From UBA6168 sp041163745 (lineage in GTDB: Bacteria > Bacteroidota > Bacteroidia > Chitinophagales > Saprospiraceae): a stretch of DNA of 64,000 bases. Made by a program: the position numbers and the translations under genes. The stretch covers positions 1-64,000 of the forward strand of contig JBEAQU010000091.1 in NCBI GenBank assembly GCA_041163745.1. The letters run 5' to 3'. The notes under the pieces were generated by a model that saw only the letters and a program-made list of their open reading frames with translations, made no database searches and was not told the DNA's origin. Positions 18,201 to 26,021 of the stretch are shown piece after piece; positions within the stretch are counted from its first letter, which is position 1, and each line of letters begins with the position of its first letter.

Positions 18201-18425
18201 GGTGTAGGAATACACCAGGACATCCCCTTGGTTGGCCCTTACTTCGTAATTCCCATCCACATCGGTAATCGTACCGACCGTCGTCCCCCGCACGATGATG
18301 TTGACCCCGATGAGCGGGACCGATCCTTCGTCCGTGACCGTACCCTTGATTACCATCTGGGCGAACGTACTGGATGACAGGAACATCGACAGAAAGACCA
18401 GGCATAAAGTAGATACTCTGATCAT
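15261..18425 (-). CDS. SusC/RagA-family TonB-linked outer-membrane transporter
   Basis: 1054 residues. A signal peptide ending near STFAQ is followed by a carboxypeptidase-regulatory-like domain (GTVTDEGSVPLIGVNI to about residue 110), then the plug with a TonB-box-like ADLSEVVVVAYGTQKK. The SusC signature SISVLKDASAAIYGARAANG lies near residue 205. The remaining 800 residues are a TonB-dependent barrel ending in phenylalanine (GVSLSF). It imports large substrates with the SusD protein encoded immediately downstream. A promoter with good -33 and -7 boxes lies about 270 bases upstream, giving a long leader. No anti-sigma or sigma factor gene accompanies the pair. Confidence 0.96.
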   Translation of the reverse strand: MIRVSTLCLVFLSMFLSSSTFAQMVIKGTVTDEGSVPLIGVNIIVRGTTVGTITDVDGNYEVRANQGDVLVYSYTGFSTQEITVGTDAVINVVLSEGADLSEVVVVAYGTQKKVTVTGAVASLQGKEIVQSPAVDISNSLAGRLPGLVVIQTSGEPGYDGARVSIRGTNTLGNSSPLIVIDGVPDRDGGFGRLSPQDIESISVLKDASAAIYGARAANGAILITTKRGKSGKPTISYDFNQGWSQPTRIPQMSNAVQYANIMNELPIYKTIPVNEWQSAWQSIQTTGSYDSPTPGVSSLSANYSPEAIRKHGDGSDPWGYPDTDWFGDAFKTWSPLQRHNMQMSGGSENLTYFASLGYTDQDAYYKNSATRYQQYNFRTNLDAKINDHIRANLGVLVRREDRNFPTESAGAIFRMLMRGRPTEPEVWPNGKPGPDIENGQNPYVVTTNATGYVDNPKDFTQINGGVEITNPWIKGLRLNLSGAIDKNNETNKVWQTPWELYYWDRVSYEADGVTPKLEGSVRSNFKDPRLTQSSSSVLNTNLTAILSYDASFGDGHSIGAMAGVTQEKFTGSNFSAFRRNYISAAIDQLFAGGTLQMNTGGSAYERARLGYYGRVQYNYKEKYLAEFIWRYDGSYIFPESGRFGFFPGILAGWNITEEDWFDISGLDRLKLRASYGQMGNDQVFFNGRLQEYAFLSTYGFGSYPINSVVEATLRETVLANPNFTWERATNINFGIDGTILRNLDFSFEYFRNRRDQILIQKTGSTPSSSGISSLLPPVNAGEVENKGYEFSFIYNAGRSDLRYSFGINGGYAKNKVIFMDEVPGAPDYQRMEGKPIGAYLVYESDGVFFDQSEIDANTLDYSSVTGQLLPGDMKFKDQNGDGKIDADDQIRLEENATPTFNFGATFNLSYKGFDLSMLLQGATGASIRVQTESGDIGNFLQWSHDNRWSIDNPSREHPRLASRGDTYFTGGPYGNNTYYLFSKDYIRLKNIELGYTFNRDLTDKVRIGSIRVYLNALNLITFDKHQVFDPETESQSGVFYPQARIINTGVSLSF

Positions 18426-18693
18426 GATTTGAAAGTTTAACGATTTGATGAAAAAAGGATGACATGAGCATCGGCCGCCCTACCGGCATCGGTTGGGAAT
18501 GGATGGCAGCACCTCATCGGGACACATGAAGGGCAAGATGTCGGTGTTACCATTTAGATTCCTGTCCGGGTTCGGTTGCGCGGTGTCGAAACTTACGGCA
18601 CCTGAAAATGTATCTTGGTTTTTGTTGCAAACCGGTTTCCGCTGCAGGGCGGCCGGGGATGGTCGCTAGCCGGAAAAAAGAAAAAAGGCTAGG

Positions 18694-18724
18694 CAAATAA
18701 ATGATTAATTCCGAATCTGAGCAA
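18694..18724 (-). promoter_or_regulatory. Promoter of SusC operon, TTG-N20-TTTATTTG
   Basis: On the minus strand TTG (18722-18724) is followed after exactly 20 bases by TTTATTTG (18694-18701), one base off the -7 consensus, within an AT-rich stretch. It would give a leader of roughly 260 bases before the SusC start at 18425. The extended motif TTTATTTGCCT is repeated before the second SusC gene. The rest of the 18426-18833 gap shows no gene. Confidence 0.5.
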
Positions 18725-18780
18725 GGAAAGTTGGAAAAAGTTCGTGAAATTGTAATCAAAGGAATTTTATGCTTATATGA

Positions 18781-18825
18781 CGGTGTCCGATACACCGGAG
18801 ATATGCCCGGGGAGTCCGGCCGGGC
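18781..18825. other. Two adjacent hairpins after the DUF5916 gene
   Basis: CGGTGT/ACACCG (18781-18797) and GCCCGG/CCGGGC (18805-18825) form two short perfect stems just past the stop of the minus-strand gene ending at 18834. Neither has a T-tract, so they may be a weak terminator or RNA-stabilising end structure. Confidence 0.3.
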
Positions 18826-18833
18826 AGGCGTTT

Positions 18834-21335
18834 TCATCTGTCGGCAGCTGGTTTGCCGAATCGCACGGCATCCAGGAAGTAGATGAACTTGAGCGTGGCC
18901 TCCTTGGTATGGCGGGTGCCGAAGACCCCCCGGAGGTTCGGTAGGTAGCCCGCCGCCAGCAGCCCGTCCAGGCGGCTGTCCGGACCGAGGGTGTTCTTCC
19001 AGGCGATGATGAACCGGCTGCCGGGCTTGAAATCCCAGGTGTAGAAAGCGTCCAGGTTGAAAGCGTTGAAGTGATTGTCCCAGCCGCCGGAGAAGGGGTA
19101 GGGTAGGAGGTCCCCGCGGTCGTCCGTCAGGAAGAACTGTCTGTAGCGGACCCGGCTCCAGTAGTGGCGCATCCGCACGTTCAGGCTCATGCGGGCCATG
19201 AAACTGTAGACCAGCCCGAGCGTGGTGGTGATTTGCCGCGTTTTCCGCAGCCCGGCGACCGGTTCCGACCGCTCCGGGTCGTTGAAAACCCATCCCAGGC
19301 CGTCCTGCAGCCATTCGGCCTCGCCCCCGGTCTCGGCAATCAGCCGCGGACCGAACCGGTAGCGGATCCCAAGGAAGGACGTGTAGTAACCCCAGGTCTT
19401 GTCCTCGATGGCTTCCGGCAGGGCATCCAGCACCATCCCGTACCCGGTGCCCGCATTGAGCAGGAGCGCCTTGCGGCTGTCGGTCTCCGCCGTGACCAGG
19501 TTGAACAGGAAGGGCCACCGGCGCAGGGGCCTGCCGGGCCGGCGCAACTCGAAGTAATCGTTTTCCCACAGGGGCTGGGAATACAGGATCCACGAAAAGG
19601 ACCAGAAGTTACGGAACAGGTGGTAGAACTGCCCCTCCACACCGAGGGAGCTGAAGGAATGGGGGGCGTACCGGCTGGTGTGGACCAGGCCGAGGGAATA
19701 GGTTCTCGCATTGAAGAGTCCGCGCGGAACGAATTGGTTGTACGAGCCGGACAGCCGGTGGATGACCTGGTTGCCCTGCAGGAGGACGCCGAGGTCGTTG
19801 TGGTCATACCGGTCCGTGGTGATTTCGCTGCCGGCGAGCCACTGCCAGGTCCCGCCGACTTTCCCGAAGCGCAGGGCGGACCGGATTCCCTGCCGAAAGG
19901 TGCTGTCGAAGATAGCGCTGTAAGCACCCTGGGCCTGCAGGTTGTAGCGGTTTCGCCGGTCGAACAGCGACAGGGTCAGGGCGGCGACATTGGCGTCGCG
20001 GCCTTGGTCGGCCCGCTGGACATTGGTGTTGGTGAGGGTGAGAAAGGAACGGTTCCGCAGCGATTGGTCCACGACCAGGATGTTGTAGTTGGAAAGGGGG
20101 GCGGTCCGGATTTGTTTTCCGCTGCCGTCGGGGCGCTCCAGCACGGCCTGGGCCGGCGCGGTGACGGCATTGAACAAGCCGATGCCGGTTCCGCTGGCCG
20201 TTCGCCCCGACAATTTGGTGGCATTGACCAGTCTGGTGACGACCGGGTTGCTGCGCATGACGAAGTTACTGTCCGCGGCCAGCTGTGCCGCCGCGCCGAA
20301 GCCGGCCGGCCGGCTGCCGATGCGGCGGGAATAGAACAGCTCCGCCCGGTTGAACAGCTCCGTTCCTTCCGTGAAGAAGGGTCTGTTTTCGGCGAAGACC
20401 TGCTCGAAAGGGGACAGGTTTAGGATGACGTCATCGCTGCGGACCTGCCCGAAATCCGGAATCAGGGTCAGGTCGAGGGTGAAACTCTCGTTGATGCCGT
20501 ATTTGACGTCCATGCCGCCGTTGCGCAGCCCGTCGAGCCGGTCCCCGGCGGCAAAAGGAGTCTGGCGGAAACCGGCGGACACATACGGCAGAAAGGAGAG
20601 TCGGAGCGGGGGAATGATGTCCTGCAGTCCCGTCAGGTCGCCGAACTGGTTCACAAAACCGGCCACACCGGGGTTGAGCGGGTTCCAATAATCGAATTCG
20701 TTGAGTCGCCGGATGTAACGCCAGAAGTTGATGCCCCAGGTCTGCACCGCCGCTTCCGGGAAACGGACGGCGGAGAAAGGGATGCGTATCTCCACACACC
20801 AACCGTCGGCGACCATGGCCGTGCGGCTGTCCCAGACCGCATCCCAGTTGGGGTCGAAGTTGGTGCCCGCCTCCGAATTGGACGTGCCGGAGGACACGCG
20901 CAGGTCGCTCTGGACGTTCGGCGGGGTGACCATGAACAGGAAGGCGTTCTGCCGGTCCCGGTAGGTGTCGATCCCGACGGCAAATTTGTCGGTATCCTGC
21001 CCGAGTTCGTTGTCCCGCTCGGTCAGCTGCCGCCGGATGAGGGCAGGGTCGTCGTACAGATAGGCCCCTATGTAGACCGCTTCGTCCGTATAGATGACCC
21101 GGACCCGCGTGTCGCCGGAGGCCGGTTGTCCGAAGGCCGGTTCGGACACGACGAACTGGTCGGCTACGGGAGCCTCCGCCCACACGGGGTCGTCCAGGCG
21201 GCCGTCCATCCGGGGTGCTTCCGACACGCGGACGGCTGCGACGGACCGGTGGGGGGACTGGCCGCGTACGGGTATGCAGAAAGCGGACCACGTGGAGAAA
21301 AGAAGGAACCAGGGGGCCGGCCGGAGCTGTTGCAT
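18834..21335 (-). CDS. DUF5916 outer-membrane protein with CBM9-like N-terminal domain
   Basis: 833 residues from the ATG at 21335, which starts a signal peptide ending near PVRGQ. Residues about 30-220 match the family-9 carbohydrate-binding-like fold often found at the start of DUF5916 proteins (MDGRLDDPVWAEAP, IYTDEAVYIGAYLYDDP, CVEIRIPFSAVRFP). The rest is a large beta-barrel (DFGQVRSDDVILNLSPFE, ENRPFFTEGTELF is a family hallmark). Members are common in Bacteroidota and uncharacterised. The gene stands alone, 57 bases after the FAD oxidoreductase stop-to-start junction on the same strand, so it could be transcribed with that gene. No functional link is evident. Confidence 0.85.
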   Translation of the reverse strand: MQQLRPAPWFLLFSTWSAFCIPVRGQSPHRSVAAVRVSEAPRMDGRLDDPVWAEAPVADQFVVSEPAFGQPASGDTRVRVIYTDEAVYIGAYLYDDPALIRRQLTERDNELGQDTDKFAVGIDTYRDRQNAFLFMVTPPNVQSDLRVSSGTSNSEAGTNFDPNWDAVWDSRTAMVADGWCVEIRIPFSAVRFPEAAVQTWGINFWRYIRRLNEFDYWNPLNPGVAGFVNQFGDLTGLQDIIPPLRLSFLPYVSAGFRQTPFAAGDRLDGLRNGGMDVKYGINESFTLDLTLIPDFGQVRSDDVILNLSPFEQVFAENRPFFTEGTELFNRAELFYSRRIGSRPAGFGAAAQLAADSNFVMRSNPVVTRLVNATKLSGRTASGTGIGLFNAVTAPAQAVLERPDGSGKQIRTAPLSNYNILVVDQSLRNRSFLTLTNTNVQRADQGRDANVAALTLSLFDRRNRYNLQAQGAYSAIFDSTFRQGIRSALRFGKVGGTWQWLAGSEITTDRYDHNDLGVLLQGNQVIHRLSGSYNQFVPRGLFNARTYSLGLVHTSRYAPHSFSSLGVEGQFYHLFRNFWSFSWILYSQPLWENDYFELRRPGRPLRRWPFLFNLVTAETDSRKALLLNAGTGYGMVLDALPEAIEDKTWGYYTSFLGIRYRFGPRLIAETGGEAEWLQDGLGWVFNDPERSEPVAGLRKTRQITTTLGLVYSFMARMSLNVRMRHYWSRVRYRQFFLTDDRGDLLPYPFSGGWDNHFNAFNLDAFYTWDFKPGSRFIIAWKNTLGPDSRLDGLLAAGYLPNLRGVFGTRHTKEATLKFIYFLDAVRFGKPAADR

Positions 21336-21392
21336 CACTTTTTGACGCCAAAGGTAACAAATGGAATCAAACGCGGGCATTTGCCGTGTGCA

Positions 21393-22529
21393 TCATCCGC
21401 CGGCCAGGGGGTGTTGGAAAAAACGGGCTGCCAATCCGAAGGAGAGGGTCATGCCGGTGCCGCCGAGTCCGTTGTAGATGATGACGCCCGGTTCGGGGGT
21501 CTCCACCAGCACGGGCTTCCCGGCCAGCTTGGGATAGACCCCCTGCCAGCGGGCGGCGATCGTCGGATCCGGAAGCCGGGCGAAAGCGGACAGGTATTTC
21601 AGGATCAAGCGGTCCGTCTCGGCACTGTCGAAGGGGTCCGGGTCCGGGTCGTACGCATGGCTGTCACCCAGGACGAGCTCCCCCCGGCTGGTCTGCGAGA
21701 CGAGCAGGTGGATACCCCGGTCGATGTATTGCGGCAGCTCCCGCTCCAGTCGTCGCCGCAGCGGGGCCAGCGTCGCGCAGTGGGCGAAGGATCCGTAATG
21801 GAGCAGGGTGAGGCCGGCACATAGGGTGGGGCCCAACTGCCAGCCATCGGGCTGCGGAACGGTGCGCAGCATCTGGAGTTTGCATTTCCGAAGGCCGCTC
21901 CCTTCGAAGACCTCCGGATACAAGGTCTCGAAATCGGCGCCGGAGCAGACGAACACCTGCTCCGCCCGCCACCGGCGCCGTCCGCTGTGGAGCACGCCGT
22001 CTTCCACCCGGCTGACGGCGGTCCGGTACCGGATGTCCACACCGAGGGCGGATGCCAGGTAGTGGTGCAGCCGGGCCGTCGCCTGCCGCGGGTCCACATT
22101 CACTTCCGTCCGGCTGAATAAGGCACCGCACAAGCCTTCCGGCCGGACGGCCGGCTGCAAGGCGGTCACCGCCGCAGGTGTGAGCAGTTCGATGTCGTAG
22201 CCTGCCTGCCGGCGGGTTGCATGGAACTCCTCCAACACCGCCAATTCATCCGCCGAATAGGCCAGACAGAGCGCCCCGGTGGGCGCCGCCCAGAAACCGG
22301 CCGCCTCCGCCAGCCGAAGCCAGTGGGAACGGGACGCCATCGCGGTGTCGAACCATTCCAGGGGCTGCCCGAACGGCCATATCATGCCGAAATTGCGGAC
22401 GGTCGCCCCCTGGGCGGCACCATGCCGCTCGAACAGGACGACCCGGCGGCCGGCGCTGGCGGCATGATAGGCCACCGCCATTCCGGCAATACCGCCGCCG
22501 ATGACGGCGACATCGTACGTTTTCTCCAT
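21393..22529 (-). CDS. FAD-dependent oxidoreductase of the phosphonate-associated (TIGR03364) type
   Basis: 378 residues of the DAO/glycine-oxidase fold. The N-terminal dinucleotide-binding motif is VIGGGIAGMAVAYHAASAG, followed by the acidic end of strand two (LFERHG). The motif ATVRNFGMIWP near residue 43 and the C-terminal YNGLGGTGMTLSFGLA are typical of the TIGR03364 group, which recurrently sits beside phosphonatase-like hydrolases. That is exactly the situation here: the hydrolase gene is divergent with 186 bases between starts. The inferred reaction is oxidative deamination of an aminoalkylphosphonate to an aldehyde plus amine and peroxide. From memory, related enzymes act on N-methylated aminoethylphosphonate, but the substrate here is not determined. 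It is presumably cytoplasmic, since no signal peptide is seen. Confidence 0.85.
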   Translation of the reverse strand: MEKTYDVAVIGGGIAGMAVAYHAASAGRRVVLFERHGAAQGATVRNFGMIWPFGQPLEWFDTAMASRSHWLRLAEAAGFWAAPTGALCLAYSADELAVLEEFHATRRQAGYDIELLTPAAVTALQPAVRPEGLCGALFSRTEVNVDPRQATARLHHYLASALGVDIRYRTAVSRVEDGVLHSGRRRWRAEQVFVCSGADFETLYPEVFEGSGLRKCKLQMLRTVPQPDGWQLGPTLCAGLTLLHYGSFAHCATLAPLRRRLERELPQYIDRGIHLLVSQTSRGELVLGDSHAYDPDPDPFDSAETDRLILKYLSAFARLPDPTIAARWQGVYPKLAGKPVLVETPEPGVIIYNGLGGTGMTLSFGLAARFFQHPLAGG

Positions 22530-22697
22530 ATCGGTTCGTATCTGTGATTATTGAAAAAGGTGCCGGTGCCTTAAGGCTTTCGGCCGGATACCGGAACCGT
22601 TGCAAAGCTGCGAAACCAACCGCTATTCCGGATGGCCTGTCTTCCGGCCCTCGGCAGGCTTAACCGAAAAGTAACATACCCTCCACGCACAAGCCTG

Positions 22698-22705
22698 TAG
22701 CTTTG
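22698..22705 (+). promoter_or_regulatory. Candidate -7 element TAGCTTTG very close to a start codon
   Basis: A perfect TAnnTTTG lies only 10 bases before the ATG of the hydrolase gene at 22716. If used, the transcript would have almost no 5' leader. No TTG is seen at the -33 position. Confidence 0.35.
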
Positions 22706-22715
22706 GACCAAAAAC

Positions 22716-23408
22716 ATGAAACACGCTTACCGACTGGTGGTGTTCGACATGGCCGGCACGACCATCGACGAAGACAATCTGGTTTACAAGACCTTGCGGA
22801 ACGCGTTGGAACGGGCGGGCCTGCAGGTGCCGCTCGCGACCGTCCTGGACCTGGGGGCTGGCAAAGAGAAGCGACAGGCGATTCACGACATCATCGAGGC
22901 AGTGGCGGACAGGCAGGACGCTGCCGACATGACGGCGACGGCTTTCGAGGATTTCCGCACATTGTTGGCAACGGCATACGACGCTTTTCCCGTGAAACCC
23001 ATGCCGGGGGCGGAGGCGGTTTTCCGGACATTGCAAGCCGCCGGTATCCGGGTTGTGCTAAACACCGGTTACGACCGTCCGACTGCCGACAAGCTGCTGC
23101 GGAAGCTCGGCTGGGAAACGCATCCGCATATCGATCTTACCGTGACGGCAAGCGATGTGGAACGCAGCCGGCCCTTCCCGGACATGATCCTGCTCGCGAT
23201 GGAGCGGCTGGGTGTGGACGACCCCACCACCGTGGTGAAGGTCGGCGATGCGGCCATCGATGTGGAGGAAGGACACCAGGCGGGTTGCGGGCTTTCCTGC
23301 GGTGTCACTACCGGGGCGCAGACTGCAGAGCAGCTGTCGAAAGCCCGACCCCACCACATCCTCGGTCACCTGGGCGCGTTGCCCGTCCTGCTGGGCATAC
23401 CTTCCTGA
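22716..23408 (+). CDS. Phosphonatase-like HAD hydrolase (TIGR03351 type)
   Basis: 230 residues. The HAD nucleophile motif reads D11-M-A13-G-T-T, with alanine where phosphatases have the general acid aspartate. That DxAGTT form is the hallmark of phosphonoacetaldehyde hydrolase (PhnX). The cap domain has L-G-A-G-K50, placing a lysine about where PhnX has its Schiff-base lysine. Motifs II (LNTGYDR) and IV (VGDAAIDVEEGHQAG) are intact. The likely role is C-P bond hydrolysis of a phosphono-aldehyde produced by the divergently encoded FAD oxidoreductase, giving phosphate. It ends 17 bases before the convergent TonB receptor gene. The protein is cytoplasmic, and the exact substrate is not certain. 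Confidence 0.88.
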   Translation: MKHAYRLVVFDMAGTTIDEDNLVYKTLRNALERAGLQVPLATVLDLGAGKEKRQAIHDIIEAVADRQDAADMTATAFEDFRTLLATAYDAFPVKPMPGAEAVFRTLQAAGIRVVLNTGYDRPTADKLLRKLGWETHPHIDLTVTASDVERSRPFPDMILLAMERLGVDDPTTVVKVGDAAIDVEEGHQAGCGLSCGVTTGAQTAEQLSKARPHHILGHLGALPVLLGIPS

Positions 23409-23424
23409 CCCTCCGCGGCTCCGC

Positions 23425-25836
23425 TTACAGCTCTATCATCAGCCCGATGCTCGGGATGGGCGTTCCCTGGGCATCCTGTATTTCCTTGAGCAGGTACCGT
23501 TGCTCCGCATAGGGGGCGTCCGGATTGATGATGACCGCATCCCCGAAGGGATTGCCCTGCTCGTCCAGCGGCCGGTCGAGGACGAGGGACGGGAGGATGA
23601 CGGCATTGCCGGTCAGGTTCTCGATGTCGAGGTAGACGTTGAGGTTCCAGGAGCGGAAAAACCATTTTTTGTCGATGCGGAAGTCCAGGGTGTTGGAAGG
23701 TGTGGCGCGGGCACTGTTCAGCAGGTCGAAGTCCCGGATGCCGCGCCCGTTGACGTCCCAGTTCGCTGCCAGGGCGGACAGCGGGGAAAATGGGGTGTAG
23801 GGGAGGGCCGACTGGTAGCGCCAGTTGATGCCTGCTTCCCAGTTCCGGCCGAATTTTTTTCCCAGGGCCAGGTTGAGGATGTGCCGCGCATCCCAGGAGG
23901 AGGCGACATGACGGCCGTTGCGGTCCTCGAACTCACTACGGCCGAGGGTGTAGCTGGCGATGCCGTAGAAACCTTTGTACAAGCGCTGCTGGAAAAGGAA
24001 CTCCAGTCCGTAGGTCCGGCCCTCGTTGGTGGAGACCACCGGTTCGTTGCCCAGGACGCCGAAATCCCCCCCGAGATTGGCCAGCGACACTTGGTCGCGG
24101 AGCAGGAAGGGATACCGGCCGTAGCGTTTGAAGTAGCCTTCGACGGAAATCCGGGCGCTGGTGGAGGTGTTGTATGAGAGACCGGCGACAAGGTGGTCCG
24201 CCCGGATGTACCGCACCCGGTTGGCTTTGTTCACAAAGACCCCGCCTTCCTGGTAGCCCAGGACGGTATAGGGTGGCAGTTGGAAGAAACGGCCGGTGTT
24301 GAAGTTGAAGGAAAGGGCCCGGCTGATGGCATAGGAAAGGGAGAAACGCGGGGAGAACTGCCGAAAAGGGTTCCGCATCTCTTCGGACCACGAATTACCG
24401 TCGATGCGGGCGCCGGCCGAGAGCACCAGCCGGTCATCTTGCAACGAACGGCTGACCTGCCCGAACATGGCGTACTTCCCCATGCGGAAATCGGAGGCGA
24501 AGTCGATTTCCTGCGGACCGGCGACGGTGAAGATGCGGCTGAACGTCCGGTTGTTGTATTTTACGAATTCATATCCCACGCCGGCATTGACCTTGAAGCC
24601 GCCGAAGCGGCTGGTGTGCTCCGCCCGGAACTTGTTCTCAATTTCCTGGGACCGGTAGCGCAGCAGGAGATTCTCCTCGCTGGCATCGTCGTTTCCGGCA
24701 TATTTTTCTGCCTCGTTGTTCAGCATGTTGCGGCTGAGGACGAAGGTCCAGTAACCCTGGTCCCCGTATCTTTTGTAAACCAAACCGTTGGTGTAGTTCC
24801 ACTGCGGGGATACCGGCAGGTTGTTCAGCAGGAACTGCTGGCTTTCGGTCTGGTTGGCGGACAGGTTGAGGCGGAACTGGTCGATGGCGCCCAGGCCGAT
24901 GAAATAGATTTCGTTTCGCTGGTCGATCTTATGCCTGACCTTTGCCTGGAAGTCGTTGTAAGTGGGCAGGAAGGGCAGCTCCAGCGCTTTGAAAAGGAAC
25001 TGGAGGTAGGACCGGCGGGCGGAAAGCAGGAAGGTGGTCTTCTTCCCGATCGGGCCGTCGAGCGTCAGTCCGGCATCGGTGGCACCGAGCATGAAGGTGG
25101 CGCCGATACGGTCCGCGCGGCCGTCCATCTGCTGGAAGTTGAAGACGGAGCTCAGGGAGTTGCCACGGTTTGCCGGGAACGCACCGCTGTAGAAGTCCAC
25201 TTCCCGGATGAAATTGACGTTGATGAGACCGACAGGTCCGCCGCTGCTGCCCTGGGTGGCGAAGTGGTTGATGTTGGGCACCTCGACGTCATCCAGGAAA
25301 AAACGGTTTTCGTTGGGTGCACCACCCCGGATGATCAGGTCGTTGCGGAAACTGGCGGTGCTGGTCACCCCGGGGAGGGTCTGCACCACCTTGGATATGT
25401 CCCGGTTGGCCCCCGGGTTCCGCTGGATTTCCGCCACGCCGATGGTGCGGAGACTCAACGGACTCTCTTCCGCCCTTTTGAACGGGGAGGCACGGACAAC
25501 GACTTCCTCCAGCTCCGCCCCTTGCTCCTCCAACAGGAAATCCACCACGGCGGGCCTGGCGGCGCTGACCGGAATCTCGTATCGGGTGCTCTCGCGGTAG
25601 CCGACATAGCTGACACGCACCGTATACAGACCCGGTGGCAGGCCCGTGATCTCGTAAGCCCCGTTTTCATCCGTGTTCGCCCCCTTGTCGGTGTCGGGGA
25701 TGAATACATTCGCAAAGAGGACGGGCTCGTTGGTCAGGGCGTCCAGGACCTTGCCACGGATGATGCCTTCCTGGGCATCCAGGGTAAGGGACCCGTACAG
25801 GGCGAGCAGCAGGGACAGCACAGCACTTCGGTTCAT
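23425..25836 (-). CDS. TonB-dependent receptor (non-Sus) in the phosphonate locus
   Basis: 803 residues from the ATG at 25836, which opens a signal peptide ending near LTLDAQ; the open frame upstream is arginine/proline-rich and not protein-like. After a carboxypeptidase-regulatory-like domain (GKVLDALTNEPVLFANVFI to about residue 105) comes the plug (LEEVVVRASPFKR, TLPGVTS, NDLIIRGGAPNENRFFLDDVEV) and a barrel of about 600 residues. It lacks a SusD partner. Its placement between the phosphonatase-like hydrolase and the PhnZ-like oxygenase suggests it imports an organophosphonate or its metal complex, but that is inference. The upstream gap contains an 18-base palindrome that could be an operator. 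Confidence 0.9.
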   Translation of the reverse strand: MNRSAVLSLLLALYGSLTLDAQEGIIRGKVLDALTNEPVLFANVFIPDTDKGANTDENGAYEITGLPPGLYTVRVSYVGYRESTRYEIPVSAARPAVVDFLLEEQGAELEEVVVRASPFKRAEESPLSLRTIGVAEIQRNPGANRDISKVVQTLPGVTSTASFRNDLIIRGGAPNENRFFLDDVEVPNINHFATQGSSGGPVGLINVNFIREVDFYSGAFPANRGNSLSSVFNFQQMDGRADRIGATFMLGATDAGLTLDGPIGKKTTFLLSARRSYLQFLFKALELPFLPTYNDFQAKVRHKIDQRNEIYFIGLGAIDQFRLNLSANQTESQQFLLNNLPVSPQWNYTNGLVYKRYGDQGYWTFVLSRNMLNNEAEKYAGNDDASEENLLLRYRSQEIENKFRAEHTSRFGGFKVNAGVGYEFVKYNNRTFSRIFTVAGPQEIDFASDFRMGKYAMFGQVSRSLQDDRLVLSAGARIDGNSWSEEMRNPFRQFSPRFSLSYAISRALSFNFNTGRFFQLPPYTVLGYQEGGVFVNKANRVRYIRADHLVAGLSYNTSTSARISVEGYFKRYGRYPFLLRDQVSLANLGGDFGVLGNEPVVSTNEGRTYGLEFLFQQRLYKGFYGIASYTLGRSEFEDRNGRHVASSWDARHILNLALGKKFGRNWEAGINWRYQSALPYTPFSPLSALAANWDVNGRGIRDFDLLNSARATPSNTLDFRIDKKWFFRSWNLNVYLDIENLTGNAVILPSLVLDRPLDEQGNPFGDAVIINPDAPYAEQRYLLKEIQDAQGTPIPSIGLMIEL

Positions 25837-25901
25837 CTGAAGATCCTTTTGATTTGGGTGGTCACGGGGAGTCCCTCCGACGGTATCTCGGTGTCTCTCC
25901 G

Positions 25902-25919
25902 TTCGGCCGTTCGGCCGAA
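25902..25919. promoter_or_regulatory. Palindrome TTCGGCCG-tt-CGGCCGAA upstream of the TonB receptor
   Basis: Two perfect 8-base arms with a 2-base spacer lie 66 bases before the receptor start at 25836, in the 185-base gap to the PhnZ-like gene. The symmetry fits a dimeric repressor site or an RNA hairpin. A further partial copy of the arm (gttcggcc) overlaps it. Confidence 0.35.
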
Positions 25920-26021
25920 TGTCCCATATAAAAGGTTCCGCGCGGGAAAAGTTCAAGCAATTTTCCAAAAACGGGCGGATCGGGGCGTACGGAATGCCCA
26001 AGGAAGGCGGTGCCGGGCTAC

